Source: DATATV01 sp035551355 (lineage in GTDB: Bacteria; Actinomycetota; Actinomycetes; Mycobacteriales; Pseudonocardiaceae). From it: a stretch of DNA of 64,000 nt. The notes under the pieces were generated by a model. That model ran no database searches. It saw only the letters and a program-made list of their open reading frames with translations, and was not told the DNA's origin. Numbering within the stretch: position 1 is the first letter of the stretch; the number at the start of each line of letters is the position of its first letter. The stretch is taken from positions 1 to 64,000 of the forward strand of contig DASZNF010000005.1 of assembly GCA_035551355.1 (NCBI GenBank), given 5' to 3'. Below, piece after piece: positions 1-7,578 of the stretch. The position numbers were made by a program, and so were the translations under genes.

Positions 1-603
1 GGCCGGGCGGCGGACATGTACGCCCCGGTGTGGGTACCGGCGGGCGCGGAAATCCGTTTGGGCACACCGGAATCCGGGCTGCGCAGTTATCTCGCGGTGC
101 GCGGCGGGCTGGACGTGCCGCCGGTGCTGGGATCGCGGGCCACCGACACCATGGCCGGGCTGGGTCCCGCACCACTGGTCCCTGGCAGCGTGCTGCCGAT
201 CGGCCAGAATCGGGAACCGTACCCGGCGGTGGATTTCGCGCCCCAGCGAGGCTATCCAGCCGAGCTGACCCTGCGGGTGATCCCCGGACCGCGTGCGGAC
301 TGGTTCACCGCGGCGGCGCTGGACACGTTGTGCGGCAACGATTATCTGATCACCCCGGACAGCAACCGGGTCGGCGTGCGGTTGTCCGGGCCGCCGTTGG
401 AGCGGCGGATCGAGGGTGAGTTGCCCTCGGAGGCGACCGTGCTGGGCGCGTTGCAGGTGCCCGCGTCCGGGCAGCCGATCCTGTTCCTGGCCGATCATCC
501 GGTCACCGGCGGCTATCCGGTGATCGCGGTGGTGACCGAGGCGGACATCGACCTGGCGGCCCAGGGCCGACCCGGCCAGACCGTCCACTTCAGACTATGG
601 TGA
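1..603 (+). CDS. pxpC: Biotin-dependent carboxyltransferase family / 5-oxoprolinase subunit C, 5' truncated
   Basis: The frame is open from base 1, so the gene begins before the window. The family is usually about 285-290 aa and only about 200 are present, so roughly the first 90 residues are missing. Readable family stretches are SYLAVRGGLDVPPVLGSR, VIPGPRADWF, DSNRVGVRLSGP and the C-terminal LADHPVTGGYPVIAVV segment. PxpC (KipA-like) acts with PxpA and PxpB in ATP-dependent opening of 5-oxoproline to glutamate; it also resembles the C-terminal part of allophanate hydrolase/urea carboxylase systems. pxpB and pxpA would be expected just outside the left edge. The ATG at 16 is internal and should not be taken as the start. 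Confidence 0.85.
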   Translation, partial: GRAADMYAPVWVPAGAEIRLGTPESGLRSYLAVRGGLDVPPVLGSRATDTMAGLGPAPLVPGSVLPIGQNREPYPAVDFAPQRGYPAELTLRVIPGPRADWFTAAALDTLCGNDYLITPDSNRVGVRLSGPPLERRIEGELPSEATVLGALQVPASGQPILFLADHPVTGGYPVIAVVTEADIDLAAQGRPGQTVHFRLW

Positions 604-620
604 GTCAGGAGCGCCGATGA

Positions 621-1451
621 TCACTCGGCAGACAGGCGGCACAGCAGCTCCCGTGAGTCCAATTCGGACAGTGCCAGTCTGGTCAACCTCGTGATCGCGG
701 CGGCGTACGCGGCGATGTGCTCGGGGCCTTCCACGATGAGCGTGACCGTCTCGGCCGGCTGAACGACCAGCGGCGGGTACTCGTCGAAGCGCAGCGACGA
801 AAACCCCGCCGCGCCAACAGCGTGTTCGTGCTCGACCGGAACAACACGTATCGTCGCCTCGTTCGAACCGGACGCCATCACCAGCGCGAGCAGTTGACTC
901 CGGCGCGTCTCCTCGTCCACCGGTAGCGACCGTAGCGCCGACTCGTGCAGATAACACACCGTGCGCGGTCGGTTGTCCCGCACCAGCAGTCCCCGGTACG
1001 CCTTCCTGGCCAGACGATGCTCACTCACCTCGATGCCGTCGCCACACCGGCGGCCCAGGTCCGCGTCGATGTAGTCGACGGACTGGAACAACGGCGGAAT
1101 GCCATGCGGGTCGTAGCAGGCGATCGCATTGGCCGCCTGGTACTGGAACAGCACGCTGGGCACCGCCTCCGGGAGCCGACTCCCATGCGGACGCACCCAG
1201 CACTTGTGGCGGCTCGCTTCGGCCAGGTCGAGGATGTAGGCGCTTTCCTCGGCCGGAACCCGGCAGTAGCCGAGCATCAGTGCGAGGTTGGTTCTGGTGG
1301 GCTCACGGCGCCCCAACTCGAATCGGGCGACCGTCGGCATTGCCAAACCCAGACTTCTGGCCAGTTCCGTGCGGCCGACTCCCGCCGCTTCCCGGGCCGC
1401 CCACAGCCGTGCTCCCAGCTCACGGATACGCGCTGTCGGATTGTCGGCCAT
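621..1451 (-). CDS. XRE-family helix-turn-helix regulator with DUF5753 domain
   Basis: 276 aa. An N-terminal Cro/C1-type HTH (about residues 8-62, core GRTELARSLGLAMPTVARFELGRR) is followed by a DUF5753-type C-terminal half, recognisable from the 'IRVVP...GAAGFSSLRFDEYP' and 'EGPEHIAAY' segments. The ATG at 1451 is chosen because the frame upstream is not protein-like. Proteins of this architecture (Scr1-like) are abundant in actinomycetes and usually pair with a small DUF397 protein. Here the upstream neighbour on the same strand is instead an unrelated-looking 118 aa protein 61 bp away, and a second XRE-DUF5753 gene diverges at 2119. DNA-binding role is inferred; targets are unknown. Confidence 0.8.
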   Translation of the reverse strand: MADNPTARIRELGARLWAAREAAGVGRTELARSLGLAMPTVARFELGRREPTRTNLALMLGYCRVPAEESAYILDLAEASRHKCWVRPHGSRLPEAVPSVLFQYQAANAIACYDPHGIPPLFQSVDYIDADLGRRCGDGIEVSEHRLARKAYRGLLVRDNRPRTVCYLHESALRSLPVDEETRRSQLLALVMASGSNEATIRVVPVEHEHAVGAAGFSSLRFDEYPPLVVQPAETVTLIVEGPEHIAAYAAAITRLTRLALSELDSRELLCRLSAE

Positions 1452-1512
1452 CGTCAACTTGCCCTTCTTCTTGGTCGCGGTTATCGCGGCCGACGGTTGC
1501 GGCCGTTCACCC

Positions 1513-1869
1513 TCATGCGGAGACCCGCAGCGCGTCTGGTGGCGTATCCAGCGAAACTCGCTGCCGCAGACGCGCCGCCGTGGGCGGCGCGTCGACGGGC
1601 CGGAGCGGTGGATCCATGGTGGCGAGACCGGCCTGAATGGCGGCGGCGCGCAGCGCCTCCCGCAGCCGACCGACGGCCAGACCGGGCAGCATCGCGACCT
1701 CGTGGCCGGACACGCTGAGCAGCACCTCAGAGCCGCCCGCCCACACCTCGATCCGGACGCGATGCCCGCTCTCGTCCCGGCATCGAACGATCCAGCGATG
1801 TCCGGCGCGCAACTGCAGTATCCAGCCCAGCAGTCCCGTGGCCGCCGGCTTACCTCGATGCTTGCCCAT
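1513..1869 (-). CDS. Small conserved-looking hypothetical protein
   Basis: 118 aa from the ATG at 1869 (MGKHRGKPAATGLLGW). The central part alternates basic and beta-strand-like segments (AGHRWIVRCRDESGHRVRIEVW, SEVLLSVSGHEVAML) and ends in a disordered Pro/Ala/Arg tail. No signal peptide or membrane segment is visible. The product is not assigned to a family. It lies 61 bp upstream of the XRE-DUF5753 gene on the same strand and probably shares its transcript, so it may be that regulator's partner in place of a DUF397 protein (inference). A longer reading upstream to 2013 is possible but is Arg/Ser-rich and not convincing. Confidence 0.5.
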   Translation of the reverse strand: MGKHRGKPAATGLLGWILQLRAGHRWIVRCRDESGHRVRIEVWAGGSEVLLSVSGHEVAMLPGLAVGRLREALRAAAIQAGLATMDPPLRPVDAPPTAARLRQRVSLDTPPDALRVSA

Positions 1870-1984
1870 GACCGTGCACCACCTGTCCGAAGAAGCGAAG
1901 GGATCGAACCGCCGTCCTCGCCGCCGAGCCGCGATCCCTGACTCCTCACATCTGCTGCCACGGAATCTCACCTCGATCGGCTGG

Positions 1985-2000
1985 CTGAAAGTATTTTCAG
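1985..2000. promoter_or_regulatory. Dyad CTGAAA-gtat-TTTCAG in the divergent XRE intergenic region
   Basis: Perfect 6-bp inverted repeat with a 4-bp spacer, placed between the divergent genes starting at 1869 and 2119. It sits in an A+T-richer patch, which is unusual here. Position and symmetry suit an operator for one of the two XRE regulators; this is inference only. Confidence 0.35.
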
Positions 2001-2118
2001 AACAATGGCACACTGCACCAGATGGAGCAAGTAGTGTTGCGATGCGTGTCGTAGACCCACCCGGTCGGGTGCCCTTTAGGCTGCGGTCCGCGGCACGCCA
2101 GGGAGTCGAGGAGGATCA

Positions 2119-2967
2119 GTGGCTGACCAGCAGTCCAATGTGAACGCCCGGAGTCTCGGGCTGGAACTGCAGCGGCTCCGCAAGGAACGCAACATCATGG
2201 CGGAGGACGTGGCCGATGCCCTGGGCGTGTCACCAAGCACCTTCAGCCGTATGGAGAACGGCACCCGGGTCCTCACCAGCGAGGAAGTGGCCTCGATCTG
2301 CACGGTCCTTCGCGTCAAGGGAGTGCAGCGAGCCGAGTTGATCGACCTCGCCCGGCGGCAATCCGGGTCCGGTTTCATGGAGAGTCACACCACCGACGAG
2401 CAGAGCCGCAGCTACCTCAATTTCGAGTCCACCGCAACGAAGATCACGAACTTCGAACTCGCGCTGGTGCCCGGGCTCGCACAAACCGCCGAGTACGCCC
2501 ACGCGATCCTGTCCGCGCTCCGCGTTGGTGACTCGGACGAGAACATCGAGGCCTGGGTCGGTCAGCGGATGTCCCGGCAAGCCATCCTGACCAGGAAACT
2601 GTCGCCAGCGTTCCACTGGATCTTGACCGAGGAGGCGTTGCGGCGGCCGGTTGGCGGTCCACGAGTCCTGGCTCGGCAAATCCGGCACCTCGTCGACCTG
2701 ACCGAGAACCCCAATGTCTCGCTCAACGTCGTTGCGGCGAAGGTCGCCGCGCATCCCGGGCTGATGGGCCAGTTCGTCGTGATGGAGTTCGCGAGCGATC
2801 CCACCATCGTGTTCGTCGAGGATCGGACCACGGGAATCTTCCTGGACGACGAGGCCAAGGTGGCCCCCTATATGCTGACAGTGGAGAAGCTGACGGACAT
2901 CGCCCTGGATGAGCGAGCATCGAAGCGCCTGATGCAGTCCATCGTGCGTGATGTGGAACGAGAGTGA
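2119..2967 (+). CDS. XRE-family helix-turn-helix regulator with DUF5753 domain (Scr1-like)
   Basis: 282 aa. GTG start with AGGAGG at 2109-2114. The HTH occupies about residues 12-65 (MAEDVADALGVSPSTFSRMENG). A DUF5753 domain follows (about 85-280; 'YLNFESTATKITNFELALVPGLAQTAEYA', 'HPGLMGQFVVMEFASDPTIVFVED'). Its stop is immediately followed by the DUF397 gene at 2979, the usual XRE-DUF397 arrangement. In Streptomyces such Scr1/Scr2 pairs influence antibiotic production and have been discussed as toxin-antitoxin-like (family knowledge). It is divergent from a second XRE-DUF5753 gene, so cross-regulation is plausible. Confidence 0.85.
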   Translation: MADQQSNVNARSLGLELQRLRKERNIMAEDVADALGVSPSTFSRMENGTRVLTSEEVASICTVLRVKGVQRAELIDLARRQSGSGFMESHTTDEQSRSYLNFESTATKITNFELALVPGLAQTAEYAHAILSALRVGDSDENIEAWVGQRMSRQAILTRKLSPAFHWILTEEALRRPVGGPRVLARQIRHLVDLTENPNVSLNVVAAKVAAHPGLMGQFVVMEFASDPTIVFVEDRTTGIFLDDEAKVAPYMLTVEKLTDIALDERASKRLMQSIVRDVERE

Positions 2968-2978
2968 GGTGCGGTCCG

Positions 2979-3245
2979 ATGGAAGAGACGAGCGTGTTCG
3001 GGCCATGGCGCAAAAGCAGCTACAGCGGGAACTCCGCCAACTGCGTCGAGGTCGCGCCCAGCATCGTGTTCGGGCCGTGGCACAAGAGCAGCTACAGCGG
3101 GAACTCCGCCAATTGCGTCGAGGTCGCGCCCAGCGCCAAGCAGGTCGCCATCCGGGACTCCAAGAACCCCACCGGCCCGACGATCACCACGTCGGCGTTC
3201 GCAGCATTTCTGGCCGACACCAAGGCCGACCGCTTCGACCGTTGA
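2979..3245 (+). CDS. DUF397 protein with internally duplicated N-terminal motif (Scr2-like)
   Basis: 88 aa from the ATG at 2979, with GAGGTG a few bases upstream. A GTG at 2964 overlapping the previous stop is an alternative start adding 5 residues. DUF397 proteins are normally about 60-70 aa with one 'W.KSSYSG....CVEVA' block. Here the block occurs twice in tandem (VFGPWRKSSYSGNSANCVEV, then VFGPWHKSSYSGNSANCVEV) before a single normal C-terminal half (VAIRDSKNPTGP...FAAFLADTKADRF). It is the immediate downstream partner of the XRE-DUF5753 gene and likely co-translated with it. The duplication explains its extra length. Confidence 0.85.
   Translation: MEETSVFGPWRKSSYSGNSANCVEVAPSIVFGPWHKSSYSGNSANCVEVAPSAKQVAIRDSKNPTGPTITTSAFAAFLADTKADRFDR
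2994..3137 (+). repeat. Tandem 72-bp duplication inside the DUF397 gene
   Basis: Two consecutive 24-codon units (2994-3065 and 3066-3137) encode almost identical peptides. The only visible residue differences are Arg/His after GPW and the last residue (Ile/Ala). A handful of silent differences show that the copies are recent but not brand new. Both units stay in frame. Confidence 0.9.
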
Positions 3246-3273
3246 GTCGCCACTCATCCCGGGTGGCCCTGCG

Positions 3274-3480
3274 CTACCCGGCCTCCGGTCCCACGGTTTG
3301 GTGGTACAGCAACTCATACAGATGCGCCCCCTTGATCAGCACCGAGGCTTCGACTGGGCGTTCGTTGTCGCTGTAGACGACACGTAACTGGCGGATCACC
3401 GGCGTGCCGTCAGGAAGGTCGAGGATTTCGAGCTCCTCCACGGTCGGTGGACGGGCGGAAATGCGGTCGACGAACTCCGC
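3274..3480 (-). pseudogene. Remnant of a GntR-family regulator (UTRA C-terminal domain)
   Basis: Reading the minus strand down to a stop at 3274-3276 gives about 69 residues with the look of the end of a UTRA domain: EFVDRISARPPTVEELEILD, then GTPVIRQLRVVYSDNERPVE, then VLIKGAHLYELLYHQTVG. No start codon or DNA-binding domain is attached, and the frame closes upstream at 3493. The similarity stops near 3475-3482, exactly where plus-strand ATP-grasp similarity begins, so the two fragments were joined by a rearrangement. Not expected to be functional. Confidence 0.65.
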
Positions 3481-3643
3481 GCTGGACCTGCGCTACGCGG
3501 CACTGGATTTCGTCATCGATACCGACGGTCAATGGATCTTCCTGGAGATCAACGCCGGTGGCCAGTTCGGCTGGATCGAGGACAAAACCGGCGCGCCGCT
3601 GACCGATCAACTCGCCGACCTGCTCGCGAAAGGCGCCTCATGA
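3479..3643 (+). pseudogene. C-terminal remnant of an ATP-grasp peptide maturase (graspetide ligase)
   Basis: About 54 residues resemble the end of ATP-grasp ribosomal peptide maturases (LRYAALDFVIDTDGQWIFLE, INAGGQFGWIEDKTG, then LADLLAKGAS). The 'FLEINAGGQ' segment corresponds to the metal/ATP-binding end of the fold. More than 250 N-terminal residues are gone. The stop (3641-3643) overlaps the ATG of the methyltransferase, preserving the original operon junction. An in-frame start at 3404 exists but would translate unrelated antisense-GntR sequence. Confidence 0.7.
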
Positions 3644-4824
3644 CTGACACCTCCGCGCCCGTGCCCACGGCGGGGTGGGCAGCACGCGCCGCCCGACTGG
3701 CCGAGTTGCTGGCCGAACACGGCGACCTGCGCGAGGACGCCTGGAAGGCCGCCGTCGCGGGCGTGCCGCGGCATCGGCTGGTGCCGGCCGCCTTCCGCCA
3801 GGACACCACAACAGGTGCGTGGCAACCCGTCGACACCAACTCCGACGAGGGCTTGGAGCTGGTGTACTCGCCGGAGACACTCATCACCGCGCTGGACGAC
3901 CGCGGCGATCACCAGGTCGCGGTGTCATCGTCCACGAAACCGGACCTCATGGTGCGGATGCTGGAAGCCTTGGACGTCCATAGTGGACATCGAGTGCTGG
4001 AGATCGGCACCGGCACCGGATACAACGCCGCACTGCTCTCCCACCGCCTCGGCGACGCAAACGTGTTCTCCGTGGACATCGACGCCGAACTGGTCGACAC
4101 CGCGCGGTCGCGGCTGGCCCAGATCGGCTACCACCCGACTCTGGCTGCGGTCGACGGTTCCGGCGGGCTGCCGGACCACGCGCCGTACGACCGGATCATC
4201 GCGACCTGTTCGGTGCCTGCGATCCCGTGGGCGTTCGTAGACCAACTCGCCCCGGACGGACGGATGCTGGTCGACCTGAAGGTGAATGGCACCGCCGGCA
4301 ACCTGGTGGACCTGCGGCGCCTGGACGACCGGGCCGAGGGCCGGTTCCTCGCCCGATGGGCGACCTTCATGACGATGCGCCACCACGACGCCGAAGTCCC
4401 CGCTCGACCAGGTGAACGGGCGGCGGACCCCATCGAGCGAACCACCACCGCACCGGCCCAGCCGTGGTGGACCCACCGTGTGGTGTGGTTCCTCGCGCAG
4501 TTCGCCCTCCCGCCCGGCATCGTGATCGGGATGCGTCTGGACCCGGACACCCGCCAGCCGACCGCGGGAACGTTGTCGACGGCCGACGGCTCGTGGACCA
4601 CGATCGAGTTGGCCGAAACGGACAGCACCCGCCGGGTGACCGAGGCAGGCCCAACCCGGCTGTGGGACGCGGTCGATCAGGCCTACCAGCGGTGGGTCGA
4701 ATTGGGCGAACCGGACTGGCCGCGACTGGGGATCACCGTCGCCTGGCACGAGCAGTGGGCGTGGCTCGACGACCCGGCAGGGCCGCACACCTGGCCCATC
4801 AGCGAGCGAACCGGCCAACGGTGA
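3640..4824 (+). CDS. Protein-L-isoaspartate-type methyltransferase of an ATP-grasp RiPP system
   Basis: 394 aa. ATG overlaps the stop of the ATP-grasp remnant (ATGA). An N-terminal helical region precedes a PCMT-like Rossmann domain with SAM motif I VLEIGTGTGYN at about residues 119-129 and a long C-terminal extension (about 210-394) typical of the RiPP-associated subfamily. The family O-methylates Asp or isoAsp side chains; in graspetide loci such as fuscimiditide, the PIMT homologue turns a side-chain-linked precursor into an aspartimide (family knowledge). Precursor and complete ATP-grasp ligase are both missing locally, so this enzyme is orphaned unless partners are elsewhere. No frameshift is visible within it. 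Confidence 0.8.
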   Translation: MTDTSAPVPTAGWAARAARLAELLAEHGDLREDAWKAAVAGVPRHRLVPAAFRQDTTTGAWQPVDTNSDEGLELVYSPETLITALDDRGDHQVAVSSSTKPDLMVRMLEALDVHSGHRVLEIGTGTGYNAALLSHRLGDANVFSVDIDAELVDTARSRLAQIGYHPTLAAVDGSGGLPDHAPYDRIIATCSVPAIPWAFVDQLAPDGRMLVDLKVNGTAGNLVDLRRLDDRAEGRFLARWATFMTMRHHDAEVPARPGERAADPIERTTTAPAQPWWTHRVVWFLAQFALPPGIVIGMRLDPDTRQPTAGTLSTADGSWTTIELAETDSTRRVTEAGPTRLWDAVDQAYQRWVELGEPDWPRLGITVAWHEQWAWLDDPAGPHTWPISERTGQR

Positions 4825-5017
4825 ACCACCGATCCGTTCGTCCATTGTGGACGGTCGCCGGTTCATTCTGCCACCTGACAGTGCGGATCGCGCGGCAGTC
4901 GGCTCAGCAACTGACGAGCGGTTCGCGGACGGAGTTCCTTCCCACTCGCAACCGCGCGCCCTGACCCGACGACGGTTGACCCGGTGACGACCATCGGACG
5001 CCGGGCACGACACCCGG

Positions 5018-5932
5018 TCAGCGGCGGGCGGGCACCGGGACGCGGTCCAGGTCGTCGGCCACCACGATCTCCCCGTCGAACACCTTGGCCGCCTCGGCCC
5101 GGAACGCGTCGGAATCCCGGTAGCGGCGGGAGAAGTGGGTCAGCACCAGGGTTCCCACCCCGCACTCGGCGGCCACCCGGCCGGCCTGTTCGGCGGTCAG
5201 GTGGCCGTAGTCCTGGGCCAGTGCGGCGTCGGCGGACAGGAATGTCGACTCGATGACCAGCAGGTCGGCCCGGTCGGCGAGTTCGTAGACGCCCTCGCAC
5301 AGCCGGGTGTCCATCACGAAGGCGAACCGCTGGCCGGACCGGATCTGGCTGACCTGGTCCAGGGTCACCGTGCGCCGGTAGAGCTCCAGGATCCCGTGCT
5401 CCTGCAACTGGCTGACCTGCGAGCCGGACACGCCGTAGCGGGCCAGCAGGTCGGGCATGATCCGGGTGCCGTCCGGTTCGATCATCCGGTAACCGAAGGA
5501 GTCCACCCGGTGATCCAGCTGCCGCGCCTCCAGCCGGCCCACCGGCAGGAAGGCCACCAAGCCCTCCTCGCTGACCGGTTCGGCCCGCAGGTCAAGACCC
5601 TCCTGGTAGACGCAGGCATAGCGCAGCCGGTCGAAGTACTCCTGGCCGGAGGCGGGAAAGTGCACCGAGACCGGGTGCGGCACCTGCTCGCCGGACATCC
5701 GCTGGATCACCCCGGGCAGGCCGAGGCAGTGGTCACCGTGGAAGTGGCTCACGCAGATCCGGTTGATGTCGTGCCCGGACACCCCGGCCAGGGTCATCTG
5801 CCGCTGGGTGCCCTCCCCCGGATCGAACAGCAGCCCCTGCCCATCCCATCTCAGCAGGTAACCGTTGTGGTTTCGATGGCGCGTGGGCGCCTGGCTGGCC
5901 GTCCCCAGCACCACCAATTCGCGAACCGACAC
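5018..5932 (-). CDS. rnz: Ribonuclease Z (tRNA 3'-endonuclease)
   Basis: 304 aa, the normal length for the short form. Metallo-beta-lactamase fold with the zinc motif SHFHGDHCLGLPG at about residues 59-71, a central exosite region and the C-terminal 'LVLTHFSRRY' histidine motif. It removes 3' trailers from tRNA precursors lacking encoded CCA. The GTG at 5932 (VSVRELVVLGTASQAPT) is preferred: it gives the family N-terminus, whereas extension to the ATG at 6103 adds about 57 Arg-rich residues and would overlap the MarR operator. TAAAAT a few bases upstream of the GTG could be a -10 box, giving a nearly leaderless mRNA. Confidence 0.92.
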   Translation of the reverse strand: MSVRELVVLGTASQAPTRHRNHNGYLLRWDGQGLLFDPGEGTQRQMTLAGVSGHDINRICVSHFHGDHCLGLPGVIQRMSGEQVPHPVSVHFPASGQEYFDRLRYACVYQEGLDLRAEPVSEEGLVAFLPVGRLEARQLDHRVDSFGYRMIEPDGTRIMPDLLARYGVSGSQVSQLQEHGILELYRRTVTLDQVSQIRSGQRFAFVMDTRLCEGVYELADRADLLVIESTFLSADAALAQDYGHLTAEQAGRVAAECGVGTLVLTHFSRRYRDSDAFRAEAAKVFDGEIVVADDLDRVPVPARR

Positions 5933-6095
5933 ATACCCGATTTTATCGGCGGATCCACCACGGCACTGGACCTTCTTCGGCGAACGAGCCACCGTTCGGG
6001 CCATCCCCCGCGAGCGTGGCCAGGGTGAGCACATGGCGGGCCGCCCCAGGCGCCGCTGGACGAACCGCACATCGGCTTCCGCCGGAAGCATTGTG

Positions 6096-6140
6096 GTTGT
6101 CATGTCAACACAGTCATCCGACTGCTGTTGTCACGTCAAC
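6096..6140. promoter_or_regulatory. Two direct copies of palindromic operator GTTGTCAYGTCAAC
   Basis: GTTGTCATGTCAAC at 6096-6109 and GTTGTCACGTCAAC at 6127-6140, with starts 31 bp apart (about three helical turns). Each copy has GTTG/CAAC arms around a CAYG centre, typical of MarR-family boxes. The second copy lies 8 bp upstream of the -10 box of the MarR gene, covering the -35 position, which suggests autorepression. Confidence 0.65.
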
Positions 6141-6148
6141 GACCGGCC

Positions 6149-6154
6149 TATGCT
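6149..6154 (+). promoter_or_regulatory. -10 box TATGCT of the marR gene (leaderless)
   Basis: TATGCT is followed after 6 nt by the GTG at 6161, so the transcript likely starts at the initiation codon. TTGTCA at 6128-6133 inside the operator may act as a -35 with a short spacer. Confidence 0.5.
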
Positions 6155-6160
6155 GGCCCG

Positions 6161-6583
6161 GTGGCCGGGTTGACGAACACCGAAATGCAGTTGTGGCACG
6201 CCTGGAAACAGGCCACCGACACGGTTCGGACCCGCGTCGCCGAGGACATCACCCGGGCCACCGGACTGTCCGATCCGGACTTCGGCGTGCTCACCCGGCT
6301 GGCCGAGGGCGGCGGCCGGCTGCGCCAGAACGAGCTGGCCACGTCCATGAACTGGCACCGCAGCCGGCTTTCCCACCACCTGACCCGGATGGCCCAGCGC
6401 GACCTGGTGCACCGCGAGGAGATCGGCGGCAGGGTCGACGTGCTGATCACCGAGCAGGGCCGGGACCTGGTCGGCCAGGCCCGCCCGGTGCACGCCGACG
6501 CGGTGCGGGCCCACCTGCTGCGCGCTATCCCGCGCGCCCAGCAGGATCAGCTGTGCCGACTGCTGGCCGCCCTGGGCGAGTGA
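6161..6583 (+). CDS. MarR-family transcriptional regulator
   Basis: 140 aa winged helix-turn-helix protein. Recognition region 'RLRQNELATSMNWHRSRLSHHLTRMAQRDLVHRE', then the wing 'GRVDVLITEQGRDLV', with flanking dimerisation helices. The GTG at 6161 is chosen because it sits 6 nt after a TATGCT box; a TTG at 6128 would place coding sequence inside the operator. Two operator palindromes lie directly upstream, so it is probably autoregulated. No efflux or catabolic gene diverges from it: the nearest gene leftwards is rnz, starting about 160 bp from the operators, so the target is unclear. Confidence 0.88.
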   Translation: MAGLTNTEMQLWHAWKQATDTVRTRVAEDITRATGLSDPDFGVLTRLAEGGGRLRQNELATSMNWHRSRLSHHLTRMAQRDLVHREEIGGRVDVLITEQGRDLVGQARPVHADAVRAHLLRAIPRAQQDQLCRLLAALGE

Positions 6584-6586
6584 GAA

Positions 6587-6609
6587 TTTCCGTTGCGGCG
6601 CAACGGAAA
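6587..6609. terminator. Bidirectional hairpin terminator
   Basis: Perfect 10-bp stem TTTCCGTTGC / GCAACGGAAA with a 3-nt loop, between the stop of marR (6583) and the stop of the convergent gene at 6615. The A/T ends give a short T run on each strand. Confidence 0.75.
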
Positions 6610-6614
6610 ATCGG

Positions 6615-7466
6615 TCAGGACGAGGGTGGCGGCGCGGTCACCTGGTGCAGGCTGACCGTCTGCTCGCCGGTGGCCGCGCCGTTCCCGGCCGACCACGAGC
6701 CGGAGGCGGCCGTCCAGGTGCGGCCGCCCACGGTCACGCTGTCCACGCCCAGCTTCTGCGAATGCGACACCAGCCAGGTGCCGATCGCCCAGGCCCGGGC
6801 CGCGCTGTGCGAGCCGGACAGCGTCGCGGTGCCCCACTCGTTGCGCGCGACGGTCCCGATGTCCTCGCTGGGCGGACCGATGGTCAGGTCCTGGCAGGTC
6901 AGACTGCCCTGGGTCTCCCCGGTCAGCGCACCGGCCATGGCCCGAGCCTCGGGCTCCCAGGTCGCGTAGGCGTCCGGCGCGGCCGAGTGCTGCACCTCCT
7001 GCGCGGCCTCGGTCACCGACATGGTCTGCCAGTCCGACAGCTTGTCCAGCTTCTGGTAGAACGCGGTCGACGCGTAGACCGGATCGGTGACCTGGGCGTA
7101 GGTGCCCCAGCCCTCGCTCGGCCGCTGCTGGAACAGCCCGGCCGAGTCGCGGTCGCCCGCGGTCAGGTTGTGCAGCCCCGACTCCTGCAGCGCGGTGGCC
7201 AGCGCCACGGTGACCGCATGGTCGGGCATGCCCAGCCCTTCGCCGACCGCGGCGATAGTGGCCGCGTAGTCCATCTGCTCCGGGTCGAGGGTGAAGTTGC
7301 TGCTCGCGCTGCTCCCGGTGCTGCCGCCGGGCGGGGACACCAGGCACTCCGGCGTCAGGTGCTTGGGCAGGTGGGAGACCCAGTAGACCACCGCGATGCT
7401 GCCCGCCGCCAGCACCGCCAGCACAGCCAGGATCGTCACCCCGCGTCGCACCATCGCCACCCGCAT
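6615..7466 (-). CDS. Membrane-anchored or secreted lysozyme-fold (transglycosylase-like) protein
   Basis: 283 aa. Residues about 8-30 form a single hydrophobic helix (ILAVLAVLAAGSIAVVYWV) acting as anchor or uncleaved signal. The region 'AVTVALATALQESGLHNLTAGDRDSAGLFQQRPSEGWGT' (about 85-123) has the ES...GLFQQRPS pattern of the lysozyme/transglycosylase superfamily in actinobacteria, with a candidate catalytic Glu in QES. The C-terminal part resembles heavy-metal-transporter-annotated Streptomyces proteins of the same type, but no transporter feature is visible. Likely acts on peptidoglycan outside the membrane (inference). Convergent with marR across a terminator. Confidence 0.6.
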   Translation of the reverse strand: MRVAMVRRGVTILAVLAVLAAGSIAVVYWVSHLPKHLTPECLVSPPGGSTGSSASSNFTLDPEQMDYAATIAAVGEGLGMPDHAVTVALATALQESGLHNLTAGDRDSAGLFQQRPSEGWGTYAQVTDPVYASTAFYQKLDKLSDWQTMSVTEAAQEVQHSAAPDAYATWEPEARAMAGALTGETQGSLTCQDLTIGPPSEDIGTVARNEWGTATLSGSHSAARAWAIGTWLVSHSQKLGVDSVTVGGRTWTAASGSWSAGNGAATGEQTVSLHQVTAPPPSS

Positions 7467-7578
7467 TTCCTTGTTCGGCCCCGGAACAGTCTCCCCGCGT
7501 CGATAGGACGCCGCTGGCCGGGTCCACGTTGCCTGCGCGAAGGTGTGGCGGAGGTGACCCGGACGGTCAACGGTCGGC

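Noticed and set aside
5933..6103. N-terminal extension of RNase Z to the ATG at 6103
   Set aside because: The added residues are basic and unlike the family, and the start would lie inside the MarR operator; the GTG at 5932 gives the normal N-terminus.
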